From: Sphingobium amiense
Lineage (GTDB): Bacteria; Pseudomonadota; Alphaproteobacteria; Sphingomonadales; Sphingomonadaceae
Assembly (NCBI RefSeq): GCF_003967075.1
Contig: NZ_AP018664.1
Location: forward strand, 248,001 to 312,000
Direction: 5' to 3'
DNA: 64,000 nt
The first letter of the stretch is position 1. Every line of letters starts with the position of its first letter. The translations under genes and the position numbers were made by a program. The notes under the pieces were generated by a model. That model saw nothing but the letters and a program-made list of their open reading frames with translations. It searched no databases and was not told the DNA's origin. Shown piece after piece: positions 1-10,215 of this stretch.

Positions 1-144
1 GTTGACCTGTCGCTGATGCAGGGCAGGATAACCCATACAAATGCCCGCGCCCACCGCTCTGGGGTCGTAGGCGGAACGGAAAGCCGCTATCCTATGTTGC
101 ACGACACAGCTTCTGTTCATCACGAGTGATCCAGCCACGCCCTG

Positions 145-2421
145 ATGCACCCTGACCGACGCACTTTCCTTGCCACCGCCCTTGCCGGTTTCCTGACGCT
201 TCCCGCCCCCCGCCGCGCGCTGGCGGCGGACGAGGTGGCGCGGGTGGACGCGCTGATCGCGAAGATGACGCTGGAGGAAAAGGCGGGGCAGATGACCTGT
301 CTGGCCGACAGTTTTCGGCCCTTCAATCCGCCCAATCCGCAGGTCGGTATTCAGGACGAGAAGCGGCTGGCGGACGAGATAAGGCGCGGGCGGGTCGGCT
401 GCCTGTTCAACGGCATCGGCGTGGCGGGCGCGCGCCGGGCGCAGGAGATTGCGGTCGAAAAGAGCCGCCTTGGCATTCCGCTGCTGTTCGCGGGGGATGT
501 GATCCACGGTCTCAAGACCATCTTCCCGGTCCCGCTCGCCGAAGCGGCCAGTTTCGACCCGGACCTGTGCCAGCGCACCGCCCGCGCCGCGGCGGTCGAG
601 GCGACGGCGGCGGGCCTGCACCTCACCTTCGCGCCGATGGTCGATGTCGCGCGCGATCAGCGCTGGGGCCGCGTGGTCGAGGGGGCGGGAGAGGATGCGA
701 CGCTGACGGGCATCCTCGGCGCTGCGCGCGTGCGCGGATTTCAGGGGCGCGACCTGCGTCGCGACGACAGCCTGCTCGCCTGCCCCAAGCATTTCGCCGC
801 CTATGGCGCGGTGGCGGCGGGCCTCGAATATGGTCAGGTCGACATCAGCGAGGAAACGCTGCGTGAGACGCATCTGCCGCCTTTCGGCGCTGCGTTCGCG
901 GCGGGGGCGCTCACGACGATGGCGGCCTTCAACGAGATCAATGGCGTGCCCGCGACCGCCGACAGCGAATTGCTTACCGACATATTGCGCGGCGAGATGA
1001 AGTTCCGGGGCTTCGTCTTTTCGGACTATACGGCGGACGAGGAACTGGTCGCGCACGGCTTCGCGCAGGACGACCGCGACGCCGCGCGGCTCGCCGTGCT
1101 GGCGGGCGTCGACATGTCGATGCAGAGCGGCCTCTATATCCGCTACCTCCCCGATCTGGTGAAGAGCGGCGCGGTGCCGGAAGGCACGGTGGATGTGGCC
1201 GTGCGCCGCATCCTTTATGTGAAGGCGGCGATCGGGCTGTTCGACAATCCCTATCGCTCGATCAGTGAAGAAGCGGAAAGGACGCGCATCTTCACGCCCG
1301 CGCACCGGGCGCTGGCGCGGGAGGCGGCGGGGCGCTCCATCGTGCTGCTCAGGAATGAGGGCGGCCTGCTGCCCATCGACGCGTCGAAAGGCCAGAAGAT
1401 CGCGCTGATCGGCCCGTTCGGGGAGGATCGCGCCAATCTCTACGGGCCGTGGGCCTTCTACGGCGATCCGGACAAAGGCGTGGACATCGCCAGCGGCCTG
1501 CGGGCGGCGCTGCCCGATCCGGGGCGGCTCACGGTCACGCGGGGCTGCGACATCGACGCGCCGGTCGCTGGCGGGATCGACGAGGCGGTGGCGGCGGCGA
1601 AGGCGGCGGACATCGTGCTGCTCGCCATCGGCGAATCGCAGGCCATGTCGGGCGAGGCCCAGTCCCGCACCGCCATCGAAATTCCGCCCGCGCAGCAGGC
1701 TCTGGCCGACGCCGTCGCCGCGACGGGCAAGCCGGTCGCGATCCTGCTCCGTCATGGCCGCGCGCTGGCGCTGCATGGCGGCGTCGCCAATGCGCAGGCG
1801 ATCCTCGCGACATGGTTCCTCGGGTCCGAAGCGGGGCACGCCATCGCCGACATCCTGCTGGGCAAGGTCGATCCGTCCGCCAAGCTGCCTGTCAGCTTCC
1901 CGTGGGAAAGCGGGCAGGAGCCTTTCTTCTACGACCGCAAGTCGACGGGCCGCCCCGTCACCGCCGCCGGACAGACCGAATATAAGGCGCGTTACGCCAC
2001 GACCGACAACAGCGCGCGCTTTCCCTTCGGCCATGGTCTTGGCTACACCGACTTCACGCTCGACCAGTTGAAGCTGTCCGACAGCGCGCTGCGCTGGGAC
2101 GCGGCCATCGAGATTACGGTGCGCGTGACCAACACCGGCAAGCGCAAGGGCAGCGAAGTGGTGCAGCTCTACACCCGCGACCGGGTCGCCAGCCGCACCC
2201 GCCCGATCCGGGAACTCAAGCGCATGGAGCGCGTGACGCTGGGTCCGGGGGAAAGCCGGACGGTGCGTTTTTCCCTCTCGCGTGTCGATCTGGAGTTCGT
2301 GGGCGCGCGCAACCGGCGGATCGCCGAGCCGGGCGATTTCGACCTGTGGGTCGGGCAGTCGAGCGTCGGCGGACTGAAGGGCAGCTTCACCCTGTTCGCG
2401 GACGTTCCGGCGAAAGCCTGA
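145..2421 (+). CDS. Secreted GH3 beta-glucosidase (BglX-like)
   Basis: Glycoside hydrolase family 3 enzyme of 758 residues, the usual size for three-domain BglX-type beta-glucosidases. The N terminus carries a twin-arginine-like signal (RRTFLATAL near residues 5-13, then a hydrophobic stretch, likely cut after ALA about residue 27), so it is probably periplasmic. The N-terminal TIM barrel holds the family's catalytic nucleophile context FSDYTADEE with Asp about residue 294. The alpha/beta sandwich domain follows (AGRSIVLLRNEGGLLP about residues 395-410), then a fibronectin-III-like C-terminal domain. It should release terminal beta-linked glucose or related sugars from oligosaccharides. No operon partner is visible: the next gene begins 76 bp downstream. 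Exact substrate cannot be told from sequence. Confidence 0.9.
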   Translation: MHPDRRTFLATALAGFLTLPAPRRALAADEVARVDALIAKMTLEEKAGQMTCLADSFRPFNPPNPQVGIQDEKRLADEIRRGRVGCLFNGIGVAGARRAQEIAVEKSRLGIPLLFAGDVIHGLKTIFPVPLAEAASFDPDLCQRTARAAAVEATAAGLHLTFAPMVDVARDQRWGRVVEGAGEDATLTGILGAARVRGFQGRDLRRDDSLLACPKHFAAYGAVAAGLEYGQVDISEETLRETHLPPFGAAFAAGALTTMAAFNEINGVPATADSELLTDILRGEMKFRGFVFSDYTADEELVAHGFAQDDRDAARLAVLAGVDMSMQSGLYIRYLPDLVKSGAVPEGTVDVAVRRILYVKAAIGLFDNPYRSISEEAERTRIFTPAHRALAREAAGRSIVLLRNEGGLLPIDASKGQKIALIGPFGEDRANLYGPWAFYGDPDKGVDIASGLRAALPDPGRLTVTRGCDIDAPVAGGIDEAVAAAKAADIVLLAIGESQAMSGEAQSRTAIEIPPAQQALADAVAATGKPVAILLRHGRALALHGGVANAQAILATWFLGSEAGHAIADILLGKVDPSAKLPVSFPWESGQEPFFYDRKSTGRPVTAAGQTEYKARYATTDNSARFPFGHGLGYTDFTLDQLKLSDSALRWDAAIEITVRVTNTGKRKGSEVVQLYTRDRVASRTRPIRELKRMERVTLGPGESRTVRFSLSRVDLEFVGARNRRIAEPGDFDLWVGQSSVGGLKGSFTLFADVPAKA

Positions 2422-2497
2422 CCTCGCCGCCTTGACGCTGCGGCGCGCGGTCCATAGCGTCGCGCGCGATTGACGGGGACTGCGAAAGGCATCGGGC

Positions 2498-3493
2498 ATG
2501 GCTGACACCGCTGGCGAGCGTCCGCCCGGCTATCGCTATTCGCGGCGCGGGACGTTCGATCTGGTGCGCGAACTGTCGGTGGTGGACAATCGCCGCAACG
2601 CCTTGCTGCTGATCCTGCAATGGGCGGTCATGATCGCGGCGGTGGTCGTTGCGATCCGGGTGGACCGCTTTCCGGTCTACCTGCTGGCCGGCCTTGTGAT
2701 CGGCACGCGCATCCAGTGCCTTGCGGTGATGATGCACGATGCCTGCCACGGGATGCTGTTCAGCAACCGGCAGGTCAACGACTGGATCGGCGACCTGTTC
2801 GTCGCCTTTCCGCTGGCGTTCAGCATCCACCTCTACCGCGCCAATCACATGCATCATCATCGCCACACCAACACGATGCGCGACCGCGACTATCGGGTGC
2901 AGCGGCGCGACAGCGACCAGATTTTCCCCAAGCGTCCCGCCGCGATGGCATGGCTGCTGGTGCGCAGCGTCACCGGCCTCAACTATTACCGCATGGCGCG
3001 CGACAGCCGGGTTTGGGTGCCCTTCGCCAATTTCCACAATCCCGGCCGGTTCGACTTCGATTATCGCCTGTCGCTGCGCCTGCGATATGTGGTGTGGGCG
3101 GTCGTCTTTTACGGCGCGATCCTGCTGACGCCGTGGCGGTGGCAGATACTGGGCCTCATGTTCATTCCACTGTTCATCTGGGCCAATGTCTTCAACCGCA
3201 TCCGCGCGATGGCCGAGCATAATGGCGTCACCGACGAAAGCGAGATCAAGGGCACGCGCACGGTCATCCCGAGCCTGCTCGACCGGCTGCTGATCGCCCC
3301 GTTCAACGTCAGCTACCATCTGGAGCATCATCTGTTTCCGTCGGTGCCGTGGACCAATCTCAGGCGGCTGCACCGGCACCTGATGGCCGATCCCGATTAT
3401 GCCGCGAACGCGCACATCACGCGGGGCTATGCCGGGGTCATTGGGGAACTGACGGCGCGCTCGCCCGCCGCAATGCCGCTCACGCCTTCCTGA
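2498..3493 (+). CDS. Membrane fatty acid desaturase
   Basis: Integral membrane di-iron fatty acid desaturase of 331 residues. The three histidine boxes of the family are all present: HDACHG about residue 80, NHMHHHRHTN about residues 115-124, and YHLEHHLFP about residues 273-281. Two hydrophobic hairpins lie between them (about 45-70 and 190-220). These enzymes insert a double bond in acyl chains using O2 and an electron donor. Related family members act on sphingolipids, carotenoids or alkanes, so the exact acyl substrate is open. The ATG at 2498 has no strong Shine-Dalgarno sequence but gives the family's normal length. It stands between GH3 and an ABC-F gene on the same strand. Confidence 0.85.
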   Translation: MADTAGERPPGYRYSRRGTFDLVRELSVVDNRRNALLLILQWAVMIAAVVVAIRVDRFPVYLLAGLVIGTRIQCLAVMMHDACHGMLFSNRQVNDWIGDLFVAFPLAFSIHLYRANHMHHHRHTNTMRDRDYRVQRRDSDQIFPKRPAAMAWLLVRSVTGLNYYRMARDSRVWVPFANFHNPGRFDFDYRLSLRLRYVVWAVVFYGAILLTPWRWQILGLMFIPLFIWANVFNRIRAMAEHNGVTDESEIKGTRTVIPSLLDRLLIAPFNVSYHLEHHLFPSVPWTNLRRLHRHLMADPDYAANAHITRGYAGVIGELTARSPAAMPLTPS

Positions 3494-3533
3494 ACGCTGA
3501 CAAGCGCGTTCCGCTCTGTTAGGGGGCGGCCCC

Positions 3534-5402
3534 ATGCTCAATCTGAACGCCATCACCGTGCGCCTGGGCGGCCGCACCATCCTCGACCGCGCGGCTGCCG
3601 CACTGCCGCCGCGCAGCCGCGTGGGCCTTATCGGCCGCAACGGCGCGGGCAAATCGACGCTGATGAAGGTGATGATCGGGCAGCTCGACCCGGACGAGGG
3701 CAGTTGCGACATGCCACGCGACACGCGGCTCGGCTATATCGCGCAGGAAGCGCCGTCGGGCGACGCGACGCCGTTCGACACCGTGCTCGCCGCCGATACC
3801 GAACGCGCCGCGCTGATGGCGGAGAGCGAGACGACCGAAGACCCGGATCGGCTGGGGCATATCTACGAGCGTCTGACGGCCATCGACGCCTATACGGCTC
3901 CTGCGCGGGCGGCGCGCATCCTCGTCGGCCTCGGCTTCGACGAGGAGATGCAGGGCCGCCCGCTCGACAGCTATTCGGGCGGCTGGAAGATGCGCGTGGC
4001 GCTGGCGGCTTTGCTCTTTTCCGAGCCGGACCTGCTGCTCCTCGACGAACCGTCCAACCACCTCGACCTTGAAGCGACGCTGTGGCTGGAGAATTTCCTC
4101 AAGGCCTATCGCGGCACCGTGGTCGTCATCAGCCATGAGCGCGACCTGCTCAACAATGTGGTCGACTATATCCTCCACCTCGAAGGGGGGAAGGTGACGC
4201 TCTATCCCGGCGGATACGACGCCTTCGAGCGGCAGCGGGCAGAGCGGCTGGCGCAGCAGGAGGCTGCCCGCGCCAAGCAGCAGGCGGAGCGCGAGAAGTT
4301 GCAGGACTATGTCGCCCGTAATTCCGCCCGCGCGTCGACCGCCAAGCAGGCGCAGTCGCGCGCCAAGGCGCTGGCGAAGATGCAGCCCATCGCCGCCGCC
4401 ATCGAAGACCCGACGCTGCATTTCGGCTTTCCCAGCCCGCCCGAACTGCGCCCGCCGCTCATCACCATGGACATGGCGGCGGTCGGTTACGACGAAACGC
4501 CGATCCTGCGTCGCGTCAACCTGCGCATCGACCCGGACGACAGGCTCGCGCTGCTGGGGCGCAACGGCAACGGCAAGACGACTCTCGCCCGCCTTATCGC
4601 CGCGCAACTCAAGCCCATGGAAGGGCAGATGAACAGTTCGGCGAAGATGAATGTCGGTTATTTCACCCAGTATCAGGTGGAGGAACTGGACGTCACCGAC
4701 ACGCCGCTCGAACATATGACCCGCGTGATGAAGGGCGCGACGCCGGGCGCGGTGCGCGCGCAACTGGGGCGCTTCGGCTTTTCGGGCGAACGCGCGACGC
4801 AGAAGGTCGGCAGCATGTCGGGCGGAGAGCGGGCGCGGCTGGCGCTGGCGCTCATCACCCGCGATGCGCCGCACCTGCTGATCCTTGACGAACCGACCAA
4901 CCACCTCGACGTCGACAGCCGCGAGGCGCTGGTGCAGGCGCTCAATGAATATAGCGGCGCAGTGGTGATCGTTTCGCACGACCGGCACATGATCGAACTG
5001 GTCGCCGACCGGCTGGTGCTGGTGGACAATGGCACGGCACAGCCCTTCGACGGGTCGCTGGACGACTATACCGACATCATCCTGCGCAAGGCCGATGGCA
5101 ACGGTTCCGGAGGCGATGCGCCAAGGGTCGACCGCAAGGCCGACAAGAAGGCGGCGGCCGAATGGCGCGAGAAGCAGAAGGCGCTGAAGAACGCCGTCAA
5201 CAGAGCGGAGCGGGAGATGACCGCGCTCGCCACCGAACGCAAGCGCATCGACGCCGCGCTGTCGGACCCGAAGGCCGCAACCGGTGCGGAAGCGAAGATG
5301 ACGACCAGTCAGCTCATGGTGAAGCGCGCCGAGGTCGAGAAAAAGCTGGAAGCGGCCGAAGAGGTTTGGATGGAGGCGGGCGCGGCGCTGGAGGCAGGCT
5401 GA
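3534..5402 (+). CDS. ABC-F family ATPase (Uup/EttA-like)
   Basis: Soluble tandem ABC ATPase of 622 residues without membrane segments, typical of ABC-F translation factors that act on stalled ribosomes. Two nucleotide-binding domains are complete: Walker A GRNGAGKST and GRNGNGKTT, signature motifs YSGGWKMR and MSGGERAR, and Walker B segments ending LLLLDEPSNHLDL and LLILDEPTNHLDV. A charged linker rich in Gln/Ala/Lys separates the domains (about 230-275). The last 100 residues are Lys/Glu/Ala-rich and look coiled-coil, as in Uup and related ABC-F proteins that also bind nucleic acid. The gene ends just before a perfect inverted repeat and converges on cysS. Confidence 0.9.
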   Translation: MLNLNAITVRLGGRTILDRAAAALPPRSRVGLIGRNGAGKSTLMKVMIGQLDPDEGSCDMPRDTRLGYIAQEAPSGDATPFDTVLAADTERAALMAESETTEDPDRLGHIYERLTAIDAYTAPARAARILVGLGFDEEMQGRPLDSYSGGWKMRVALAALLFSEPDLLLLDEPSNHLDLEATLWLENFLKAYRGTVVVISHERDLLNNVVDYILHLEGGKVTLYPGGYDAFERQRAERLAQQEAARAKQQAEREKLQDYVARNSARASTAKQAQSRAKALAKMQPIAAAIEDPTLHFGFPSPPELRPPLITMDMAAVGYDETPILRRVNLRIDPDDRLALLGRNGNGKTTLARLIAAQLKPMEGQMNSSAKMNVGYFTQYQVEELDVTDTPLEHMTRVMKGATPGAVRAQLGRFGFSGERATQKVGSMSGGERARLALALITRDAPHLLILDEPTNHLDVDSREALVQALNEYSGAVVIVSHDRHMIELVADRLVLVDNGTAQPFDGSLDDYTDIILRKADGNGSGGDAPRVDRKADKKAAAEWREKQKALKNAVNRAEREMTALATERKRIDAALSDPKAATGAEAKMTTSQLMVKRAEVEKKLEAAEEVWMEAGAALEAG

Positions 5403-5410
5403 CGCCCTGG

Positions 5411-5444
5411 CTCATGATCCGATCATATTGCATCGGATCATGAG
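5411..5444. repeat. Perfect 13-bp inverted repeat between convergent genes
   Basis: Arms CTCATGATCCGAT and ATCGGATCATGAG (5411-5423 and 5432-5444) match perfectly around an 8-nt loop. It sits 8 bp after the ABC-F stop and 63 bp beyond the cysS stop on the other strand. There is no clear T-tract on either side, so it may be a bidirectional transcription end or mRNA stabiliser, or a protein-binding palindrome. Confidence 0.6.
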
Positions 5445-5507
5445 CAGATGTGTTTGTTTGCCGCCTTTTCCGAGCCAGCGGACGTGCCCGTCCGCTTCGA
5501 AAATGCT

Positions 5508-7025
5508 CTAGCCCAGCGTCAGCCGCCAGTCCCAGCGCAGCGGATCGCCGTCCATCACCTCGACGCCGCGGGCGATGAGGCCGTCTCGGATTTCGTCCGA
5601 CAGGGCGAAGTCCTTTTCGGCGCGGGCGGCAGTGCGGCGTTCCAGTTCCGCTTCGATCTCCTCCGGCGTGATCTGCGCATCCTTCGGAGCGACCCGCAGG
5701 TCGGCGCGGGTCAGCGTCAGCAGGTTGAGGCCCAGCGCCTGATCGAATGCCGCGATGAGGCACAGCTTCTCGTCGACCGGCACTTTCTTCATCGCGACGG
5801 CTTCTTCCAGCAGCGGCAGGGCGCGCGGGGTCATGAGGTCGTCGCTGATCGCCGCGTCGAACTGCTCCAGCAGCGGCGCGAGTTTGGGATGCAGATTGGC
5901 GCGCAGATAGTCGAGGCGGGGCGATTGCCATGTCACGCCCTCGGCGCGGGCCTTCAGCCCCTCGACCGCCATGACGAGGCGCTTGAGGCGCGTCAGGGCG
6001 GCCGCCAGATTGTCCGCGCTGAACTCCAGTTCGCTGCGATAATGGGCGCCAAGGCACAGCAGGCGGTAGGCGAGGGGGTGGACGCCCGCGTCGATCAGGG
6101 TGAAGAGGGTGGTGAAGCCGCCCTTCGACTTGCTCATCTTGCCCTGACGGTCCACGAGGAAATTGTTGTGCATCCACCAGCGCGCGCCGGTGAAGCCCGC
6201 TTCCGCTTCACCGATCTCCGGACCGCAGCAGGCATGGAACGCCTGATTCTGGGCGATCTCGTTGGGGTGGTGGATTTCGCGATGGTCGATGCCGCCGGTG
6301 TGGATGTCGAACGGCTGGCCGAGGCGCGCCTGGCTCATGACCGAGCATTCGAGGTGCCAGCCCGGCGCGCCCCGTCCCCACGGGCTGTCCCATTCCATCT
6401 GCCGCTGCTCGCCCGGCGGGGACTTGCGCCAGATGGCGAAGTCGCTGGGGTTGCGCTTGCCCGCCACCGGGTCGATCCGGGCGTGAGCAGCGTCGTCGCG
6501 GCCGCCTGCCAGTGCGCCATAATCGGGCACAGTTGCGCTGTCGAAATAGAGGCCGCTCTCCAGCTCGTAGCAGTGCGCGGGCGCGATCTTCTGCGCGAAG
6601 GCGATCATCTGCGGCACATAGTCGGTCGCGACCGTCCATTCGCTTGGGGGCGTGATGTTGAGGTCGGCGATATTCTGCTTGAACGCCTGCGTATAATGGG
6701 CCGCGACGTCCCAGATGCTTTTGGCCGCAGCGCGGGCCGCCGCCTCCATCTTGTCATCGCCCGCGTCGGCATCGCTGGTGAGGTGGCCGACGTCGGTGAT
6801 GTTGATGATGTGGGTGACGGCAAGCCCCTTCCACAGCAGGGTCCGGCGCAGCGTGTCGGTGAAGACATAGGCGCGCAGGTTGCCGATATGGGCGTAGTTG
6901 TAGACGGTCGGGCCGCAGCTATAGACGCGCGCATGGCCTTCCTCGATCGGCGTAAAGGGCTGGATCGAGCGGGAGAGGCTGTTGAACAGGCGCAGCGGCG
7001 CGGGCGTGTGCTGGTCGTCGGACAT
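5508..7025 (-). CDS. cysS: Cysteinyl-tRNA synthetase
   Basis: Class I cysteinyl-tRNA synthetase, which activates cysteine and charges tRNA-Cys in the cytoplasm. The chosen start (ATG read at 7025) has AGGA five bases upstream and yields 505 residues. An upstream in-frame extension of 59 codons is Pro/Arg-rich and not family-like. The Zn-ligand and HIGH region appears as SCGPTVYNYAHIGN (residues 36-49; HIGN replaces HIGH, common in this family), and KMSKS lies at 296-300. The C-terminal helical tRNA-binding part and the small terminal domain are present. It is transcribed in the same direction as polA, but 293 bp separate them. Confidence 0.95.
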   Translation of the reverse strand: MSDDQHTPAPLRLFNSLSRSIQPFTPIEEGHARVYSCGPTVYNYAHIGNLRAYVFTDTLRRTLLWKGLAVTHIINITDVGHLTSDADAGDDKMEAAARAAAKSIWDVAAHYTQAFKQNIADLNITPPSEWTVATDYVPQMIAFAQKIAPAHCYELESGLYFDSATVPDYGALAGGRDDAAHARIDPVAGKRNPSDFAIWRKSPPGEQRQMEWDSPWGRGAPGWHLECSVMSQARLGQPFDIHTGGIDHREIHHPNEIAQNQAFHACCGPEIGEAEAGFTGARWWMHNNFLVDRQGKMSKSKGGFTTLFTLIDAGVHPLAYRLLCLGAHYRSELEFSADNLAAALTRLKRLVMAVEGLKARAEGVTWQSPRLDYLRANLHPKLAPLLEQFDAAISDDLMTPRALPLLEEAVAMKKVPVDEKLCLIAAFDQALGLNLLTLTRADLRVAPKDAQITPEEIEAELERRTAARAEKDFALSDEIRDGLIARGVEVMDGDPLRWDWRLTLG

Positions 7026-7318
7026 GCATGTCCTGTGTCGCGGGAAGGGGCGGGCGTCAACGGGCATTGGCGAAGCGGCGCTCCGCTGGCGGCATTGTAA
7101 TATAATGTTGCCCCGCGCCGCCCGGCCTTGCGCAACGGTCCTTCGGTGCTCAGATTGAGGAGGCGAGCCGGGTTCCTCTGGCGGCGGCGGTGCCCCCCTC
7201 ATCCCGCCGCGATGTCGGTTCGCATCGAGTGTGCCGGGCGCGGGTCAGGTGGCGCGAAAAGCTCCCTCCCAGGCATCGCGCAGAACCGCGCCGGGCCACT
7301 CGAACCAGCGGGCGCCGC

Positions 7319-10105
7319 TCAGTGCGCCGCACCCCAGCTCAATCCCGTGCCGATTTCGACGCCCAGCGGCACCGAGAGTTTGACGAGCGGTTCGGCGGCG
7401 GTTTCCATGACGTGTCGGATGACGGCGCTGGCGGCGTCCACATCGCCTGCGGGCAGTTCGAACACCAGTTCGTCATGGACCTGAAGCAGCATCCTGACGT
7501 TGGGCAGTCCCGCCGCTTCCAGCGCCGGTCCCATGCGCGCCATCGCCCGCTTGATGATGTCGGCGCTGGTGCCCTGAATGGGCGCGTTGATCGCCGCGCG
7601 CTCCGCCCCCTGCCGTTCATGCTGGATGGGGGCGGCGATGCGGGGAAACCATGTCTTCCGCCCGAACAGGGTTTCGGTGTAGCCCAGCCTGCGCGCCTTC
7701 TCGATCGTGTCGTTGATATAGACGCTGATGCCGGGGAAGCGCTCATAATAGCGGCTTATCATGTCCTGCGCTTCGTCCGCGCCGATCTCCAGCCGTCCGG
7801 CCAGACCCCAGCGGGAGATGCCGTAGAGGATCGCGAAGTTGATCGTCTTCGCGCGCCCGCGCGTGTCGCGGTTGACCTCCCCGAACAGTTGCTGCGCGGT
7901 GGCGGCGTGAATATCCTCCCCGTTGGCGAAGGCTTCGCGCAGCGCGGGCACGTCCGCCATATGGGCGGCGAGGCGCAGTTCGATCTGGCTGTAGTCAGCG
8001 GCGAGGATGACGTTGCCCGGTTCGGCGACGAAGGCGTGGCGGATCTGCCGCCCGACCTCGGTCCGGATGGGAATGTTCTGGAGATTGGGATCGGTCGAGG
8101 AGAGGCGGCCGGTCTGCGCGCCGGTCAGCGAATAGCTGGTGTGGACGCGGCCGGTATCCCGGTTGATCTGCGCCTGAAGCGCGTCGGTATAGGTGGATTT
8201 GAGCTTCGATAGCTGCCGCCACTCCAGCACTTTCGCGGCGATGAGCGCGCCCTGCGCCTTCAACTGTTCGAGGATGGTGACATCGGTGGAATAAGCGCCG
8301 GACTTGCCCTTCTTGCCGCCCTTGTAGCCCATCTTGTCGAACAGGATCGCGCCGAGTTGCTGGGTCGATCCGATGGCGAAGGGCTGGCCTGCGATTTCGT
8401 GGATTTCCGTTTCCAGTGCGGCGATGCCCGCGGTGAACTCGGCGGAGAGGCGTGACAGCGCCTCTCGGTCGACCTTGATCCCTTCAAATTCCATGCCCGC
8501 GATCACGCCGACGAGCGGGCGGTCGACCAGTTCGTAGACGCGGCTCGCGCCTTCATTGGCGACGCGGGTCTTGAAGCGTTTCCACAGGCGCAGCGTTACG
8601 TCCGCGTCCTCGGCGGCATATTCGGTCGCGCGGTCGAGGGGGACTTCGCCGAAGGTGATCTGGTTCTTGCCGGAGCCGACCACGTCCTTGAAGCTGATGC
8701 ACTGGTGATTGAGGTGAACCCGCGCGGCTTCGTCCATGCCGTGCCCGGCGAGGCTCTGTCCGGCGTCAAGGTCGAAGCTCATGACAATGGTGTCGTCATA
8801 GGGCGCGACTTCGATACCGTGGCGGCGCAGGACGGTGAGGTCATATTTGAGGTTCTGGCCGACCTTGAGGACGGCATCATCCTCCAGCAGCGGCTTGAGC
8901 TTTGCCAGCACCAGCGCCTTGTCCAGTTGCGCGGGCCGCTCGGCGAACATGTCGGTGCCGCCATGGCCCACGGGTATGTAGCAGGCCGCGTTCGGCCCGG
9001 TCGCAAGGCTGATGCCGACGAGGCCGCAGGAGACGCAGTCGAGCATGTCGGTCTCGGTATCGACCGCTACCACGCCCTCCGCCTGCGCCGCCGCGATCCA
9101 GCGGTCGAGCGCGTCCTCCGTCACCACGGTTTCGTAGAGGCTGCGGTCTATGGCGGGTTCGTCGGCGAAGGCGGGCGGGGGCGGGGCGGCTTCGTCGGTC
9201 GCCGCCGCCGCTGCCGCCGCCACCGCGACCGCCGCCGCCGGGGCACCGAGGCGGCCCAGCAGGGTCTTGAAGCCATGATGCTCCAGAAACGCCTGCAACG
9301 GCTCCTTGGGAATGCCCTTGAGCGTCAGTTCCTCCAGCGGCTCGGGCAGGTCCATCCTGTCGTGCAGCGCCACCAGCCGGCGCGACAGGCGGGCCATGTC
9401 GGCATGGGCGATGAGGTTTTCCTGCATCTTCGATTTCTTCATCAGCGGCGCGGCTTCCAGCGCCGCTTCGAGGCCGCCATATTCGGTGATGAGCTTCGCC
9501 GCCGTCTTGGGGCCGATGCCGGGGATGCCGGGCACATTGTCCACGCTGTCGCCCATCAGCGCCAGAACGTCGCCCAGCAGTTCCGGCCCGACGCCGAATT
9601 TGCCGACGACATAATCCGCGCCGCGCCGCTCATTCTTCATCGTGTCATACATGTCGACGCCGGGCTGGATGAGCTGCATCAGATCCTTGTCGCTGCTGAC
9701 GATGGTGACGTGCCAGCCCTGCGCCACCGCCGCCTGGGTGTAGCTCGCAATGATGTCGTCCGCCTCATAGCCCGCTTCCTCGATGCAGGGGAGGGAGAAG
9801 GCGCGGGTCGCGTCGCGGATCATCGGGAACTGGGGGACCAGATCCTCGGGCGGCGGCGGGCGGTGCGCCTTATACTGGTCATACATGTCGTTGCGGAAGG
9901 TGTGCGACCCCTTGTCCAGCACCACGGCCATGTGCGTCGGCCCTTCGGCGCGGCCCAGTTCCTCCGCCAGCTTCCACAGCATCGTCGTATAGCCATAGAC
10001 TGCGCCGACCGGCTGGCCGTGCCGGTTGGTGAGCGGAGGCAACTGGTGATAGGCGCGGAAGATATAGCCCGAGCCGTCGACGAGGTAGAGGTGATTCTGG
10101 GTCAT
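7319..10105 (-). CDS. polA: DNA polymerase I
   Basis: Full-length Pol I of 928 residues, for Okazaki-fragment processing and repair synthesis. The N-terminal 5' nuclease (residues 1-290) has the helix-hairpin-helix GIPGIGPKTAAKL. A low-complexity Ala/Pro/Val linker (about 295-325) follows. The 3'-5' proofreading domain looks active: ExoI VDTETDML, ExoII NLKYDLTVL and ExoIII YAAEDADVTLRL all keep their acidic residues. The polymerase domain has motif A DYSQIELRLAAH, motif B RAKTINFAILYG and motif C LQVHDELVFE. It lies upstream of cysS on the minus strand and diverges from the outer-membrane protein gene at 10216. Confidence 0.97.
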   Translation of the reverse strand: MTQNHLYLVDGSGYIFRAYHQLPPLTNRHGQPVGAVYGYTTMLWKLAEELGRAEGPTHMAVVLDKGSHTFRNDMYDQYKAHRPPPPEDLVPQFPMIRDATRAFSLPCIEEAGYEADDIIASYTQAAVAQGWHVTIVSSDKDLMQLIQPGVDMYDTMKNERRGADYVVGKFGVGPELLGDVLALMGDSVDNVPGIPGIGPKTAAKLITEYGGLEAALEAAPLMKKSKMQENLIAHADMARLSRRLVALHDRMDLPEPLEELTLKGIPKEPLQAFLEHHGFKTLLGRLGAPAAAVAVAAAAAAATDEAAPPPPAFADEPAIDRSLYETVVTEDALDRWIAAAQAEGVVAVDTETDMLDCVSCGLVGISLATGPNAACYIPVGHGGTDMFAERPAQLDKALVLAKLKPLLEDDAVLKVGQNLKYDLTVLRRHGIEVAPYDDTIVMSFDLDAGQSLAGHGMDEAARVHLNHQCISFKDVVGSGKNQITFGEVPLDRATEYAAEDADVTLRLWKRFKTRVANEGASRVYELVDRPLVGVIAGMEFEGIKVDREALSRLSAEFTAGIAALETEIHEIAGQPFAIGSTQQLGAILFDKMGYKGGKKGKSGAYSTDVTILEQLKAQGALIAAKVLEWRQLSKLKSTYTDALQAQINRDTGRVHTSYSLTGAQTGRLSSTDPNLQNIPIRTEVGRQIRHAFVAEPGNVILAADYSQIELRLAAHMADVPALREAFANGEDIHAATAQQLFGEVNRDTRGRAKTINFAILYGISRWGLAGRLEIGADEAQDMISRYYERFPGISVYINDTIEKARRLGYTETLFGRKTWFPRIAAPIQHERQGAERAAINAPIQGTSADIIKRAMARMGPALEAAGLPNVRMLLQVHDELVFELPAGDVDAASAVIRHVMETAAEPLVKLSVPLGVEIGTGLSWGAAH

Positions 10106-10215
10106 CGGGTGGAGATAGCCCGGATGGGCGATCCTCTCCAGTGGGGCGGCACGGGGTTTGACGGAACACGCGGGCGGCAGGATGATTTCCGCTTCGTTTC
10201 CAGTAAGGGGGCGTC

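Noticed and set aside
7101..7106. Perfect TATAAT between cysS and polA
   Set aside because: On the plus strand it has no -35 at proper spacing and no gene downstream; on the minus strand the pairing with TTGCGC is 25 bp apart. The 293-bp gap otherwise shows no supported gene.
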